From Sutterella sp047777475 (GTDB lineage: Bacteria > Pseudomonadota > Gammaproteobacteria > Burkholderiales > Burkholderiaceae_F): DNA of 64,000 nt. Made by a program: the position numbers and the translations under genes. Under the pieces are notes generated by a model. That model searched no databases and was not told the DNA's origin. It worked only from the letters and a program-made list of their open reading frames with translations. The DNA is taken from NCBI GenBank assembly GCA_047777475.1, contig JBKEET010000002.1, forward strand, positions 248,001-312,000, given 5' to 3'. How positions within the stretch are numbered: the stretch's first letter is position 1; each line of letters starts with the position of its first letter. This document shows positions 30,938-40,211 of this stretch, piece by piece.

Positions 30938-31624
30938 TTGGAAGATCTCAGCATTCTTGAGCAGCGCATCGGCTACGTCTTCAAGGACCGCAAGCTCCTG
31001 CAGAGGGCCGTGACGCACCGCAGCTTCGCCGCGGAGCACAACGAGCGGCTTGAGTTCCTCGGCGACTCCGTGCTCAACTGCGTCATCGGCTACGCGCTTT
31101 TCCTGCGCGACACCCATTTCACGGAAGGTGTCCTTTCGCGCGTTCGCGCCAACCTCGTCTGCGAGAAAACGCTCGCGGTGATCGCGAGGCGCATCGACGT
31201 CTCGAGCTTCCTGCGCATGGGCGAGGGCGAGATGAAGACGGGCGGCGCGCACCGTCCCTCGATCATGGCCGACGCCATGGAGGCGATCTTCGGCGCCGTC
31301 TTCAAGGAAAGCGGCTTCGAGGCGGCGCAGAAGGTGATCCTCGGGCTCTTCGAGCCGATCCTCACGAGCCTCACGCCCGAGCAGCTCAGCAAGGACGCGA
31401 AGACGCGCCTGCAGGAGTGCCTGCAGGGCCATCACCTGCCGCTGCCGCACTATGAGATCGTGAATGTCGAGGGCGCCGCGCACGCGCAGCACTTCACCTG
31501 CGAGTGCCACATCCAGCTCCTCGACATCGTCACGACGGGCCATGCCACGAGCCGCCGCGAGGCCGAGCAGGAGGCCGCCGCCGCCGCGCTCGAGATCCTG
31601 AAGAAAAGGGAGGTGAAGCCATGA
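30938..31624 (+). CDS. rnc: Ribonuclease III
   Basis: RNase III cleaves double-stranded RNA in rRNA processing, and also processes crRNA:tracrRNA duplexes in many type II CRISPR systems. That may matter for the locus at 50-57 kb, although Neisseria-type II-C systems can dispense with it. The 228-residue product has the signature ERLEFLGDSVLN, a second acidic site in ADAMEAIFGAVF, and a C-terminal dsRNA-binding domain. The probable start is TTG at 30938, just after GGGGAGGA; no suitable ATG exists nearby. It overlaps era by 4 bp. Confidence 0.94.
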   Translation: MEDLSILEQRIGYVFKDRKLLQRAVTHRSFAAEHNERLEFLGDSVLNCVIGYALFLRDTHFTEGVLSRVRANLVCEKTLAVIARRIDVSSFLRMGEGEMKTGGAHRPSIMADAMEAIFGAVFKESGFEAAQKVILGLFEPILTSLTPEQLSKDAKTRLQECLQGHHLPLPHYEIVNVEGAAHAQHFTCECHIQLLDIVTTGHATSRREAEQEAAAAALEILKKREVKP

Positions 31625-32589
31625 GCGAAGAGAAGGCAAAGGACGAGCGCAGCCTCGACGAGATGCTCCGCGCCGCGGGCATCGCGGGCGCCCCGAAGGT
31701 GCCCGAAGGCTTCCGCTGCGGCTACGTCGCCGTGGTGGGCCGCCCCAACGTCGGCAAGTCGACGCTCATCAACGCGCTGATCGGCGAGCACGTCTCGATC
31801 ACCTCGAAAAAGCCGCAGACGACGCGCGACCGCGTGCTCGGCGTCGTCACCGACGCCGACGCGCAGATCATCTTCGTCGACACGCCGGGCTTCCAGACCA
31901 AGGTCGGCAGCCAGCTCATCCGCCGCATGAACCGCACGGTGCGCTCGGCGCTCACCGAAGTCGACGCCGTCGTCTTCGTGATCGAGTCGGGCGGCTGGCG
32001 CCCCGCGGACCTCGAGGTCCTGAAGCTGCTCCCCAAGGACGCGAAAAACGTCATCCTCGTGCTCAGCAAGACCGACCTCTCGAAAGATAAGAACGCCATG
32101 CTCCCGCTCATCGCCGAGTCGATGGCGAAGTACCCGTTTGCCGCCGTGGTGCCGGTTTCGGCCGAGAAGCACCGCCAGCTCGGCGACCTCGTGGACGAGA
32201 TCAAGAAGCTTCTGCCCGAAGGCGTGCCCTATTTCGACCCGGACACCTACACCGACCGCTCGCCGCGCTTCCTGGCCGCGGAGATCATCCGCGAGAAGGC
32301 CTTCCGCCTCTTGGGCGACGAGCTCCCCTACGGCATCGCGGTGACGATCGACAAGTGGCAGGAGGACGAGGAGGGTGCCTCGATCATCGCCACGCTCATC
32401 GTCGAAAAGGAAAGCCACAAGCCGATCGTGATCGGCAAGGACGGCGCGAAGCTGCGCGAGATCAGCCGGCTCGCGCGCGCCGACATCGCCGAGATGCTCG
32501 GCAAGCACACCTACCTCGAAGTGTGGGTGCGCGTGCGCCGCGGCTGGTCCGACGACGCCAAGGCGCTCAAGACCTTAGGGTATGAATAA
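31621..32589 (+). CDS. era: GTPase Era
   Basis: Era is a 16S rRNA-binding GTPase for 30S assembly. The 322-residue product carries G1 GRPNVGKSTL, G3 DTPGF and G4 SKTD. The C-terminal KH domain contains PIVIGKDGAKLREI. Its ATG overlaps the rnc stop (ATGA), indicating translational coupling. Confidence 0.96.
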   Translation: MSEEKAKDERSLDEMLRAAGIAGAPKVPEGFRCGYVAVVGRPNVGKSTLINALIGEHVSITSKKPQTTRDRVLGVVTDADAQIIFVDTPGFQTKVGSQLIRRMNRTVRSALTEVDAVVFVIESGGWRPADLEVLKLLPKDAKNVILVLSKTDLSKDKNAMLPLIAESMAKYPFAAVVPVSAEKHRQLGDLVDEIKKLLPEGVPYFDPDTYTDRSPRFLAAEIIREKAFRLLGDELPYGIAVTIDKWQEDEEGASIIATLIVEKESHKPIVIGKDGAKLREISRLARADIAEMLGKHTYLEVWVRVRRGWSDDAKALKTLGYE

Positions 32590-33460
32590 CCCCGAAGAGA
32601 AAGCCCGGCCCCGCCGCCCGCGCAGGGACACGCGTGCGCCGCGCTCGACCCTGGAGCGCGGCTCCTCGATCGAAAGCGTGCTCGAGCGGCGCCGCGAGGC
32701 CGACCGCGAGATGATGGCCGTGCTCGCGGGCGCGGGCGCGCCCGCCGCGGGCATGCCCTCGCGCGTCACGGGCGAGCTCGGCTTCGTGCTGCACTGCTGG
32801 AACTGGAGCGAGACGAGCCTCCTGATCGACGCGCTCACCGCGCGCTACGGGCGCGTCTTCCTGGTGGCGAGGGGCGCCCGCCGCCCGAGCTCGCAGTACC
32901 GCGGGCTGCTCACCGAATTCTGTCCGCTCAAGCTCTCCTGGAGCGGCCGGCGCGAGGCGAAGATGCTCTCGGGGGCCGAGTGGCAGGGCACGATGCAGCC
33001 GCTCACCGGCGAAGCGCTCATGTCGGCCTTCTACATCAACGAGCTCGTGATGAAGCTCACCGAGCGCGAATCGGCGCTCCCCGGCCTTTTCGAAGCCTAC
33101 GCGCAGGCGCTCCACACGCTCGCCGAAGGCGAAAGGGAGGCCGTGCAGCCCGCGCTGCGGCGCTTCGAGATGACGCTGCTCGGCATCGCCGGCTGGCGGC
33201 CGGCCGTGACGGGGCATGCTTCTGCCGATCGCTTTGCCGTGCGCGAGGGCGTTTTCGTCGGCATCGCCGATCCTTCGGAAGCCTATCCCGGCGAAACGCT
33301 TTATCCGGCTTCCGCCGTCGCCGCGCTCACCCGCGGCGAGCCGCCCGCCGAAAACGACCTGAGGGCCGCGCGTGATATTCTTCGGGAACTGATTCGATTT
33401 CATCTTGACGGGCGCGCGCTGCGAAGCCGGCAGATTCTCGCTGAGCTGAGAAAGCTCTGA
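32582..33460 (+). CDS. recO: DNA repair protein RecO
   Basis: RecO loads RecA onto SSB-coated DNA with RecR. The 292-residue protein has a charged N-terminal extension of about 60 residues before the OB fold (VLHCWNWSETSLLIDALTAR). The typical RecO alpha-helical C-terminal part follows. It overlaps era by 8 bp. Position and the OB-fold motif support the call; RecO sequences are weakly conserved. Confidence 0.9.
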   Translation: MNNPEEKARPRRPRRDTRAPRSTLERGSSIESVLERRREADREMMAVLAGAGAPAAGMPSRVTGELGFVLHCWNWSETSLLIDALTARYGRVFLVARGARRPSSQYRGLLTEFCPLKLSWSGRREAKMLSGAEWQGTMQPLTGEALMSAFYINELVMKLTERESALPGLFEAYAQALHTLAEGEREAVQPALRRFEMTLLGIAGWRPAVTGHASADRFAVREGVFVGIADPSEAYPGETLYPASAVAALTRGEPPAENDLRAARDILRELIRFHLDGRALRSRQILAELRKL

Positions 33461-33499
33461 GCCGCAGCCGCGGGCCCGATGCGTTGGAGAGGAGAAGGC

Positions 33500-34252
33500 A
33501 TGAATCCCACCAAGCTTTCGGTCAATCTCAACAAGGTCGCGTGGCTGCGCAACGCGCGCGACGGCAGCGAGCCCGATCCGTGCTATTTCGGCGAAATCGC
33601 GCTGAAGGCCGGCGCGGCGGGCCTCACCGTGCACCCGCGCCCCGACGAGCGGCACATCCGCGCCGCGGACGTGCCCGCGATCGCCGCCGTCGTGCGGCGC
33701 TTCCCCGGCAGGGAATACAACATCGAAGGCAATCCCTTCCGCAACCTCATGGGGCACCTCGAGCAGTCGCGGCCCGACCAGGCGACGTTCGTGCCCGACG
33801 CGGACTCGCAGAAGACCTCGGACCACGGCTTCGACCTCACCGACGAAGCCGTCTGCAGCGCCCTGCGGCCGCTTATCTCCAAGGCGAAGTCCTGGGGCTG
33901 CCGCGTGAGCATCTTCATGGATCCCGTGCCCGACATGATGGCCAAGGCCAAGGCGCTCGGCGCCGACCGCATCGAGCTCTACACCGAAGGCTGGGCCAAG
34001 GCCTTCGGCACGCCGCGCGAGGGCGAGGTGCTCGCGCGCTACGCGGCGAGCGCCCGCGCGGCGCTCGCGGCCGGGCTCGGCGTCAACGCGGGGCACGACC
34101 TCTCGCTCAGGAACCTCGGCGCGTTCCTCAAGGGGTGCCCGGGCGTGAGCGAAGTCTCCATCGGCCAGGCGCTCACCGCCGAGGCGCTCGAGTTCGGCAT
34201 GGCCGAGACGGTGCGCCGTTATGTCAAGATCCTTGACGAAGCAGCGAGGTGA
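33500..34252 (+). CDS. pdxJ: Pyridoxine 5'-phosphate synthase
   Basis: PdxJ makes pyridoxine 5'-phosphate from 1-deoxyxylulose 5-phosphate and 3-amino-2-oxopropyl phosphate. The 250-residue TIM barrel has the segments LTVHPRPDERHI, RIELYTEGWAK and GHDLSLRNL. The ATG at 33500 follows GAGAGGAGAAGG. acpS, which normally follows pdxJ in this cluster, is absent, and nagZ starts 4 bp later. Confidence 0.95.
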   Translation: MNPTKLSVNLNKVAWLRNARDGSEPDPCYFGEIALKAGAAGLTVHPRPDERHIRAADVPAIAAVVRRFPGREYNIEGNPFRNLMGHLEQSRPDQATFVPDADSQKTSDHGFDLTDEAVCSALRPLISKAKSWGCRVSIFMDPVPDMMAKAKALGADRIELYTEGWAKAFGTPREGEVLARYAASARAALAAGLGVNAGHDLSLRNLGAFLKGCPGVSEVSIGQALTAEALEFGMAETVRRYVKILDEAAR

Positions 34253-34255
34253 ACC

Positions 34256-35242
34256 ATGGAAAAAACGCTTTTCCCCGGTCCCGTCTGCGTCGACGTCGAA
34301 GGCCTTACGCTCACCGAGCACGAAAAGGAGCGGCTGCGCCATCCGCTCACCGGCATGGTGATCCTTTTCACGCGCAACTACCGCGACCGCGCGCAGCTCA
34401 CCGCGCTCTGCCGCGAAATCCACGAGACGCGCCCCGGCATCCTCATCAGCGTCGACCATGAGGGCGGCCGCGTGCAGCGCTTCCGGGAGGGCTTCACCGC
34501 CGTGCCCGCCATGGCCGAGCTCGCGAAGCGCCCCGACGCCGACGCGGCCTTCGAGGCGGCCGGCCTGGTGCTCGCCGCCGAGCTTCGCGCCTGCGGCGTC
34601 GACATGACGTTCGCGCCCGTTCTCGACGTGAACCACGGCCGCTCGAAGATCATCGGCGAGCGCAGCCTCGGCGAGACGCCGGAGCTCGTCGCCGAGCACG
34701 CCGCGCACCTGATCGCCGGGCTGCGCCGCGGCGGCATGGCAAGCTGCGGCAAGCATTTCCCGGGCCACGGGTGGGCCGAAGCGGACAGCCACGTGGCGCT
34801 CCCCGTCGACGAGCGGCCGCTCGCGGCGGTGAAGGCCGACATGCTCCCCTATGCCAAGCTCCCGGACCTCGCCTCGGTGATGACCGCGCACGTCGCCTTC
34901 AAGGCCTTCGGCGGGGAGATCGCGACGTTCTGCCCGGAGCTCCTCAAAGACGTCCTCCGCGGCGAGCTCGGCTTCAGGGGGCTCGTTTTCTCGGACGACC
35001 TCAGCATGAAGGGCGCCTCGGGCGGCAGCATCGCCGAGCAGGCCGAGAGGGCGCTTGCGGCGGGCTGCGACATGGTGCTCGTCTGCAACCACCCGGAAAA
35101 GGCCGACGAGCTCTTAGAGAACCTCAGCTGGGAGCGCACCCGCGATTTCGACGAGCGCTTCGCCGGGCTCGCGCCCTCGCCGGCGTTTTCGCTTTCCGGG
35201 GCGGAGCAGGCACTCACTGCCGCGCGCGCCGCTTTGGTTTAA
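34256..35242 (+). CDS. nagZ: Beta-N-acetylhexosaminidase NagZ
   Basis: NagZ is a cytoplasmic glycoside hydrolase family 3 enzyme that removes GlcNAc from recycled muropeptides. The 328-residue protein has SVDHEGGRVQRF near 64, the KHFPGHG catalytic loop, and the nucleophile aspartate in FSDDLSMKGA. It is immediately downstream of pdxJ. Confidence 0.95.
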   Translation: MEKTLFPGPVCVDVEGLTLTEHEKERLRHPLTGMVILFTRNYRDRAQLTALCREIHETRPGILISVDHEGGRVQRFREGFTAVPAMAELAKRPDADAAFEAAGLVLAAELRACGVDMTFAPVLDVNHGRSKIIGERSLGETPELVAEHAAHLIAGLRRGGMASCGKHFPGHGWAEADSHVALPVDERPLAAVKADMLPYAKLPDLASVMTAHVAFKAFGGEIATFCPELLKDVLRGELGFRGLVFSDDLSMKGASGGSIAEQAERALAAGCDMVLVCNHPEKADELLENLSWERTRDFDERFAGLAPSPAFSLSGAEQALTAARAALV

Positions 35243-35278
35243 GCTTCAGGGCAATGCACTGCCACAGAAGGCAACAAA

Positions 35279-36466
35279 ATGATCATCGAATCGCTCTTAG
35301 ACACCGATCTCTATAAGTTCACGATGCAGCAGTGCGTGCTGCACCAGTTTCCGGGCGCCTCGGTCAAGTACCGCTTCAAGTGCCGCACGCCGGGGATCAA
35401 CCTGCGCCCCTTCGTGAAGGAAATCAACGACGAGGTCGACCATCTCTGCACGCTCTACCTCACCGAGAGCGAGCTCTCCTACCTCGGGAGCCTGCGCTTC
35501 ATCAAGCCCGACTTCGTCGATTTCCTGAGCCTGCTGCACTTAAAGCGCAAGTACGTCAATGTGAAGGCCTCGGACGACTACCCGTGCGGCATCGACATCA
35601 CGGTCGAGGGACCGTGGCTCCATACGATCCTCTTCGAGATCCCGCTCCTTGAAATCGTGAGCGAGGTCTATTTCCGCCGCACCTACCCGGACCTTTCCTG
35701 GGAGGAGGGCGACCGGCGCCTCGCGGAGAAGATCCGCATGCTGCGCGAGGAGCCCACCGACGGCGACCTCTTCATCTCCGACTTCGGCTCCCGACGGCGC
35801 TTCTCGAAGGCCTGGCACGAGCACATGCTCCGCGAGGTGAAGAAGGGCCTCGGGCCGATGTTCACGGGCACCTCGAACGTGATGTTCGCGCAGAAGCTCG
35901 GCCTTATCCCGCACGGCACGATGGCCCACGAGTACCTGCAGGCCTTCCAGTCGCTCGGGCCGCGCCTGCGCGACAGCCAGCGCTACGCCTTCGAGATGTG
36001 GGCCAAGGAGTACCGCGGCGACCTCGGCATCGCGCTCTCGGACGTCTACGGCATCGAGCCCTTCCTCAAGGACTTCGACATGTACTTCTGCAAGCTCTTC
36101 GACGGCGTGCGCCACGACTCGGGCGACCCCATGGTCTGGGGCGAGCGCATGATCGAGCACTGGAAGAAGAACCGCTGCGACCCGCGCTCGAAGACGCTCG
36201 TCTTCTCCGACGCGCTCAACATCCCGCGCGTGATCGAGCTCTACCGCCACTATCACCGCCGCTGCCGCGTCGCCTTCGGCGTCGGGACGAACCTCACCAA
36301 CGACCTCGGTCCGGAGCCGCTCAACATCGTGCTCAAGATGATCGAGGCCGACGGCCAGCCCGTCGCCAAGATCTCCGACACGCCCGAGAAGGGCATGTGC
36401 GAAGACGAGAGCTACCTCAACTACCTGAGGCACGTCTTCGGCATGGACAAGGCGCCGGCGAAGTAA
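35279..36466 (+). CDS. pncB: Nicotinate phosphoribosyltransferase
   Basis: PncB converts nicotinate and PRPP to nicotinate mononucleotide for NAD salvage. The 395-residue protein begins LLDTDLYKFTMQQCVLHQFP, the family N-terminus. It contains DFGSRRRFS and GTSNVMFAQKLG, and the late DGVRHDSGDP phosphoribosyl site. The ATG at 35279 is at the family position. Its terminator hairpin appears to be split by the IS element that follows. Confidence 0.95.
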   Translation: MIIESLLDTDLYKFTMQQCVLHQFPGASVKYRFKCRTPGINLRPFVKEINDEVDHLCTLYLTESELSYLGSLRFIKPDFVDFLSLLHLKRKYVNVKASDDYPCGIDITVEGPWLHTILFEIPLLEIVSEVYFRRTYPDLSWEEGDRRLAEKIRMLREEPTDGDLFISDFGSRRRFSKAWHEHMLREVKKGLGPMFTGTSNVMFAQKLGLIPHGTMAHEYLQAFQSLGPRLRDSQRYAFEMWAKEYRGDLGIALSDVYGIEPFLKDFDMYFCKLFDGVRHDSGDPMVWGERMIEHWKKNRCDPRSKTLVFSDALNIPRVIELYRHYHRRCRVAFGVGTNLTNDLGPEPLNIVLKMIEADGQPVAKISDTPEKGMCEDESYLNYLRHVFGMDKAPAK

Positions 36467-36476
36467 GCGCTTCCAA

Positions 36477-36501
36477 CGCCCGCCTGCGGGGCACTTCCCG
36501 C
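36477..36501 (+). terminator. Left half of an IS-split terminator after pncB
   Basis: CGCCCGCC at 36477-36484 is complementary to GGCGGGCG at 38431-38438 on the far side of the IS. The inner GCGGG (36486-36490) pairs with CCCGC (36497-36501). Excising the IS and one target copy would recreate a continuous hairpin followed by CTTTGTT, about 10 bp after pncB. Confidence 0.65.
36496..36501. repeat. Target-site duplication, left copy
   Basis: TCCCGC directly abuts the left terminal inverted repeat and is repeated exactly at 38423-38428. Confidence 0.85.
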
Positions 36502-38422
36502 CCCAAACTCCCGGTTAACTGATCCCTAACGCAGGACTTTAGGCGGGAGGGGAACCGACAGAAGCAGCGAGAGATAATCCCGCTGCTTCTTTGTTATGGT
36601 GCGCATCACCCAGGCATTGCCGTTGAGGCGCTTGTCGGCCTTGAGGCAGCGCAGCTTTGCAAGCAGGCAGTCGATCGAGTTATGCGGCAGGAAAACGCCC
36701 GGTTCCCTGCTGTCGTGCGCACGCTTCAGCATCATGAGCCGAATGGCGGCGGCCAGCGTGCAGACAAAGAGCTTGCCGAGGTATCCCGTCTGCGTGCTGC
36801 GCAGGCGGTCCCCGTCGACCTGATTCTTGAATTGGTTGAAATCGAGCTCGACCCGTCCCCTCAGGCGATAGGCCCAAAGCGCTCGGAAAGGATCTTCTTC
36901 CTCGTTCGTCCGCAGCACGAATATGCCGGCGTAGCGGCAGGCATCCTGCAGAGCGGCATAGTTCCTGACCCACACGGTCCTGCCGTTTCTGTCCGCAGTT
37001 TTCTCGACAAAGCGCTTGCAGCTTCTCCATAAATCGTCGGGCTGCTTTCTGCCTTCGTTGAGACCTTCCAGCAGATCGTCGACTTTGGCCATCAGCTGCT
37101 TCATTTCCAGCTCGTCTCCGCCGGGGAAGCGGTAGAGATGAACGTAGACAGGCCTGCTGATGCGTCCGAAATCCGTATTCTGAGACCAGTCTTCCTTGAT
37201 CGTTCTTGCATACACCTCGAGTCTGGAGTTGTAAAAGTTCATATCGCGCAGCGATGCGCTGTATCGGTCAATCGCCCGCAGGACAGAGTCTTCGTTCTTG
37301 CGCACGCCCTGAATGAAGCGCAGCTCGAGGTTCACCATCCTCTGCACATTGCAGAGGCTTCCGTAACCGCGGTCCGTCACGAGAACCGTGTCTTCAAGGT
37401 CCAGGCCGGCGCCCTTCATGCGGTAAAGGATGTCGCTCAGGGCCGTGACGTCATTGACGGAGCCGGCATAGGAATGCGCATAGGCAATGTCGCCGGTCGC
37501 CTGATCGCAGACAAAGGTGTAGTTGATCTGCCTGAGCTCGGGATCTCGCTTGGCATGTCCGAATTCGGCATCATCGATGGTGGCCGAGTACGTGGAGACA
37601 GACGTGTTGTCCAGCGCATAGAAAGTCTTCTCCCCGCGGTTTTTAGCCTTTTCGAGAATTCGCTTGTGGCGCAGGGCAAAGTAGCTTTCGATCTTCTTTT
37701 GCGTCACGGTGCTCATCAGCTCGCTGATGCGCTGCGAGCTGAGCACGCCGCCGGATTTCAGATACACGTTGCGCCGCCAGTCCTCGTAGGCGGCCATCGG
37801 GCCGCCGCCGTCGAGCTTGTAGACAGCAAGGGCGAGCAGATCGCCGGCGTCCTCGCCGAAGACGTCCTTCAGGTCGCAGAGCATGCCGGATTGATCGGCG
37901 ATGGCCTCGGCCGCCCAAGTCACGCCGGCATTGAGCGTTTCATCGAGCTTCTGTTCCTCTTCGGGCTTGGGGCCGGGGGCTTCCGGAAAATCCTTTCGAT
38001 ACGCAGTCTCGTCCACAAGAGTTTTGTCGGCTCCGTAGTAGAAATCGCCCTCGGCGTACGCGGGGAAATCCTCCAGAAAGCGCTTTCCGAAAGACACCCT
38101 GCCGTCCTCGTGCAGTCGGCCGGCGTAGCGCTTTGCGCTGCGGTGGGACTGTTTCTTCACCGGATCCCACTGCGTCTGGTAGGCGTAGACATAGGAAAGC
38201 CCTTTGGCGTTGGTTTCAACGGTGAAATGCCATCTGTCGGGGTTGTTCTTGCGCATCGAAATGATCCTTTATGATCATCATTGAATAAATATGGATCATT
38301 TTACAGCATAAAAGAAAACTCCGCAAATTCTTTTTTAAAGAAATCACGGAGTTATCTTCGTTAAAAGAGGGGTCTTTGATCTGCGTCAGCCCCTTTCTTG
38401 ATCAGCCAACTGGGAGTTTGGG
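36502..38422 (-). mobile_element. Complete IS1634-like insertion sequence (1921 bp)
   Basis: The element carries one transposase gene. It is bounded by imperfect terminal inverted repeats of about 23 bp with 20 matches (36502-36524 and 38400-38422), both starting CCCAAACTCCC. A perfect 6-bp target duplication, TCCCGC, flanks it at 36496-36501 and 38423-38428. Intact ends, duplication and transposase indicate a recent, potentially mobile copy. Confidence 0.88.
36526..38256 (-). CDS. IS1634-family DDE transposase
   Basis: This 576-residue transposase fills the IS. The N-terminus (YVYAYQTQWDPVKKQSHRSAKR) is typical of IS1634-group enzymes. DDE-type segments are recognisable as YALDNTSVSTYS for the first acidic residue, VLVTDRGYGS for the second, and RGRVELDFNQFKNQV for the glutamate. 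No frameshift or stop interrupts it. The subfamily is assigned by memory of related gut-bacterial elements. Confidence 0.85.
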   Translation of the reverse strand: MRKNNPDRWHFTVETNAKGLSYVYAYQTQWDPVKKQSHRSAKRYAGRLHEDGRVSFGKRFLEDFPAYAEGDFYYGADKTLVDETAYRKDFPEAPGPKPEEEQKLDETLNAGVTWAAEAIADQSGMLCDLKDVFGEDAGDLLALAVYKLDGGGPMAAYEDWRRNVYLKSGGVLSSQRISELMSTVTQKKIESYFALRHKRILEKAKNRGEKTFYALDNTSVSTYSATIDDAEFGHAKRDPELRQINYTFVCDQATGDIAYAHSYAGSVNDVTALSDILYRMKGAGLDLEDTVLVTDRGYGSLCNVQRMVNLELRFIQGVRKNEDSVLRAIDRYSASLRDMNFYNSRLEVYARTIKEDWSQNTDFGRISRPVYVHLYRFPGGDELEMKQLMAKVDDLLEGLNEGRKQPDDLWRSCKRFVEKTADRNGRTVWVRNYAALQDACRYAGIFVLRTNEEEDPFRALWAYRLRGRVELDFNQFKNQVDGDRLRSTQTGYLGKLFVCTLAAAIRLMMLKRAHDSREPGVFLPHNSIDCLLAKLRCLKADKRLNGNAWVMRTITKKQRDYLSLLLSVPLPPKVLR

Positions 38423-38428
38423 TCCCGC
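38423..38428. repeat. Target-site duplication, right copy
   Basis: TCCCGC directly after the right terminal inverted repeat matches the left copy exactly. The adjacent AC-GGCGGGCG-CTTTGTT (38429-38445) is the displaced right arm and tail of the pncB terminator. Confidence 0.85.
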
Positions 38429-38463
38429 ACGGCGGGCGCTTTGTTAAGAAGGCCCCGAAAGCG

Positions 38464-38497
38464 AATCTGCGTCAAAGAAAAAATCCGCAGATTTTTC
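38464..38497 (+). terminator. Intrinsic-terminator-like hairpin downstream of the IS
   Basis: AATCTGCG and CGCAGATT arms are followed by a T-rich TTTTTC. A second small hairpin (GAGCCCGAT with ATCGGGCTC) lies near 38533-38552. Both sit in the gene-free 38423-38698 interval. Confidence 0.6.
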
Positions 38498-38698
38498 GGC
38501 AGAAAACCGTAAAACAGTGTATTTTTTCCTAATGAGCCCGATTTATCGGGCTCAATTAAGCGGTGCACATTTGAAAGGCGACGCCTTTCCGAGGCCCGCC
38601 GGCGAAGGATGCCCGACGTTCTCTGCCGACCCTTTCAAACGTACGCCACTGTTCAAAAAGGCCGCGGTCCTCCCGGCCCAACGTAGGAACAATCCAAA

Positions 38699-40114
38699 GT
38701 GAATCTGACGACTTTGATCAAGCTCGCCGCCGTCTCCAGCGCGGCGCTCGTCCCGGCGGCCGCCGGCGCGGCCGAACTCGACGGCTCCTCGCTCGGCCTC
38801 GCCTGGGCCATCCCGTTTGCGGGCGTTCTGCTGAGCATCGCGCTCTTCCCGCTTTTCGCCCCGATCTTCTGGGGCAGGCACCAGGGCAAGGTCGCGCTCT
38901 TCTGGGCGCTGTGCTGCGCGGTCCCGATGTTCGTCATCCTCGGCTCCTCGACCGCCTTCTCGAGCCTCGCGCACGTGCTGCTCGGCGACTACGTGCCCTT
39001 CATCATCTTCGTGGGCGCGCTCTTCATCGTGGCGGGCGGCATCCACATCCGCGGCACTTTCGTGGGCCGGCCGATCGTCAACACGGCGATGCTCGGCATC
39101 GGCGCGGTGCTCGCGAACTTCATGGGCACGACGGGCGCGGCCATGCTGCTCATCCGTCCGCTCATCGGCGCCAACGAGATGCGCCGCTACAAGATGCACA
39201 CGTTCATCTTCTTCATCTTCCTCGTCGCCAATGTGGGCGGCTCGCTCACGCCGCTGGGCGACCCGCCCCTTTTCATGGGCTTCTTAAAGGGCGTGAACTT
39301 CTTCTGGACCACCGAGCACCTGATCCTGCCCTGGCTCTTCACGGTGGGCCTGCTGCTCGCGATTTACTTCGTGATCGACTGCTTCGCCTACAAGCGCGAC
39401 GTCGCCGCGGGCATGAAGACGCCCGAGGATAAGATCCCCTTCGGCATCGACGGCGCGATCAACTTCGTCTTCCTCGCAATGATCATCGGCGCCGTGCTCA
39501 TGGCCGGCTTCTGGCACCCGGGCGTGCACTTCAGCATCCTCGGCGTCGACTTCTCGCTCGAAGGCGTGCTGCGCGACGTGATCTTCATCTGCGCGGCGCT
39601 GCTGTCGCTCCACTTCACGGACGACAAGACCCACGAGCTTAACCAGTTCAGCTTTGAGCCGATCGAAGAAGTCGCCAAGCTCTTCTTCGGCATCTTCGCC
39701 TGCATCGCGCCGGTGCTCGCCATGCTCCGCGCGGGCATGGACGGCGCCTTCGCGCCGCTCGTTGCGATGGTCACCAACCCCGACGGGTCCTTCAACAACA
39801 CGGTGTACTTCTGGCTCACGGGCTCGCTCTCCGCGTTCCTCGACAACACGCCGACCTACCTCGCGTTCTTCAACCTCGCGGGCGGCGATCCGGTGCACCT
39901 GATGACCGAGGCCTCGAAGACCCTGATGGCCATCTCCATGGGCTCCGTGTTCATGGGCGCCATCACCTACATCGGCAACGCGCCGAACTTCATGACGGTC
40001 GCGATCTGCGCCGAGCGCGGCATCAAGATGCCGAGCTTCTTTGGGTACATGGTCTGGTCGATCGGCATCCTCGTCCCGGTGTTCTTCATCATGGACATGG
40101 TCTTCCTCAGCTGA
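38699..40114 (+). CDS. nhaD: NhaD-type sodium:proton antiporter
   Basis: This 471-residue inner-membrane protein of the ion-transporter (IT) superfamily resembles NhaD Na+/H+ antiporters. It has an N-terminal hydrophobic, signal-like segment rich in alanine. The hallmark GGSLTPLGDPPLFMGFLKGV lies near residue 180, and FLDNTPTYLAFFNLAGGDP near residue 380. About twelve membrane helices are predicted. A GTG at 38699 with AGGA upstream is used as start. A terminator follows at 40141. Substrate could be another ion or a carboxylate, but the GDPPLF motif favours NhaD. Confidence 0.82.
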   Translation: MNLTTLIKLAAVSSAALVPAAAGAAELDGSSLGLAWAIPFAGVLLSIALFPLFAPIFWGRHQGKVALFWALCCAVPMFVILGSSTAFSSLAHVLLGDYVPFIIFVGALFIVAGGIHIRGTFVGRPIVNTAMLGIGAVLANFMGTTGAAMLLIRPLIGANEMRRYKMHTFIFFIFLVANVGGSLTPLGDPPLFMGFLKGVNFFWTTEHLILPWLFTVGLLLAIYFVIDCFAYKRDVAAGMKTPEDKIPFGIDGAINFVFLAMIIGAVLMAGFWHPGVHFSILGVDFSLEGVLRDVIFICAALLSLHFTDDKTHELNQFSFEPIEEVAKLFFGIFACIAPVLAMLRAGMDGAFAPLVAMVTNPDGSFNNTVYFWLTGSLSAFLDNTPTYLAFFNLAGGDPVHLMTEASKTLMAISMGSVFMGAITYIGNAPNFMTVAICAERGIKMPSFFGYMVWSIGILVPVFFIMDMVFLS

Positions 40115-40140
40115 CCCGCTTAAAGGAAGGTTAAAAAAGC

Positions 40141-40180
40141 AAAACTCCGCAGCCCGGATCTCCCGGGTGCGGAGTTTTTC
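40141..40180 (+). terminator. Terminator after the nhaD-type gene
   Basis: AACTCCGCA and TGCGGAGTT arms with an inner CCCGG/CCGGG stem are followed by TTTTTCCG. Confidence 0.85.
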
Positions 40181-40211
40181 CGTTTTTGGGGCCTTAGGAA
40201 GGGCTCAGCGG

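Noticed and set aside
32567..35092. 841-codon minus-strand frame across recO-pdxJ-nagZ
   Set aside because: Antisense to three conserved genes; no recognisable domain.
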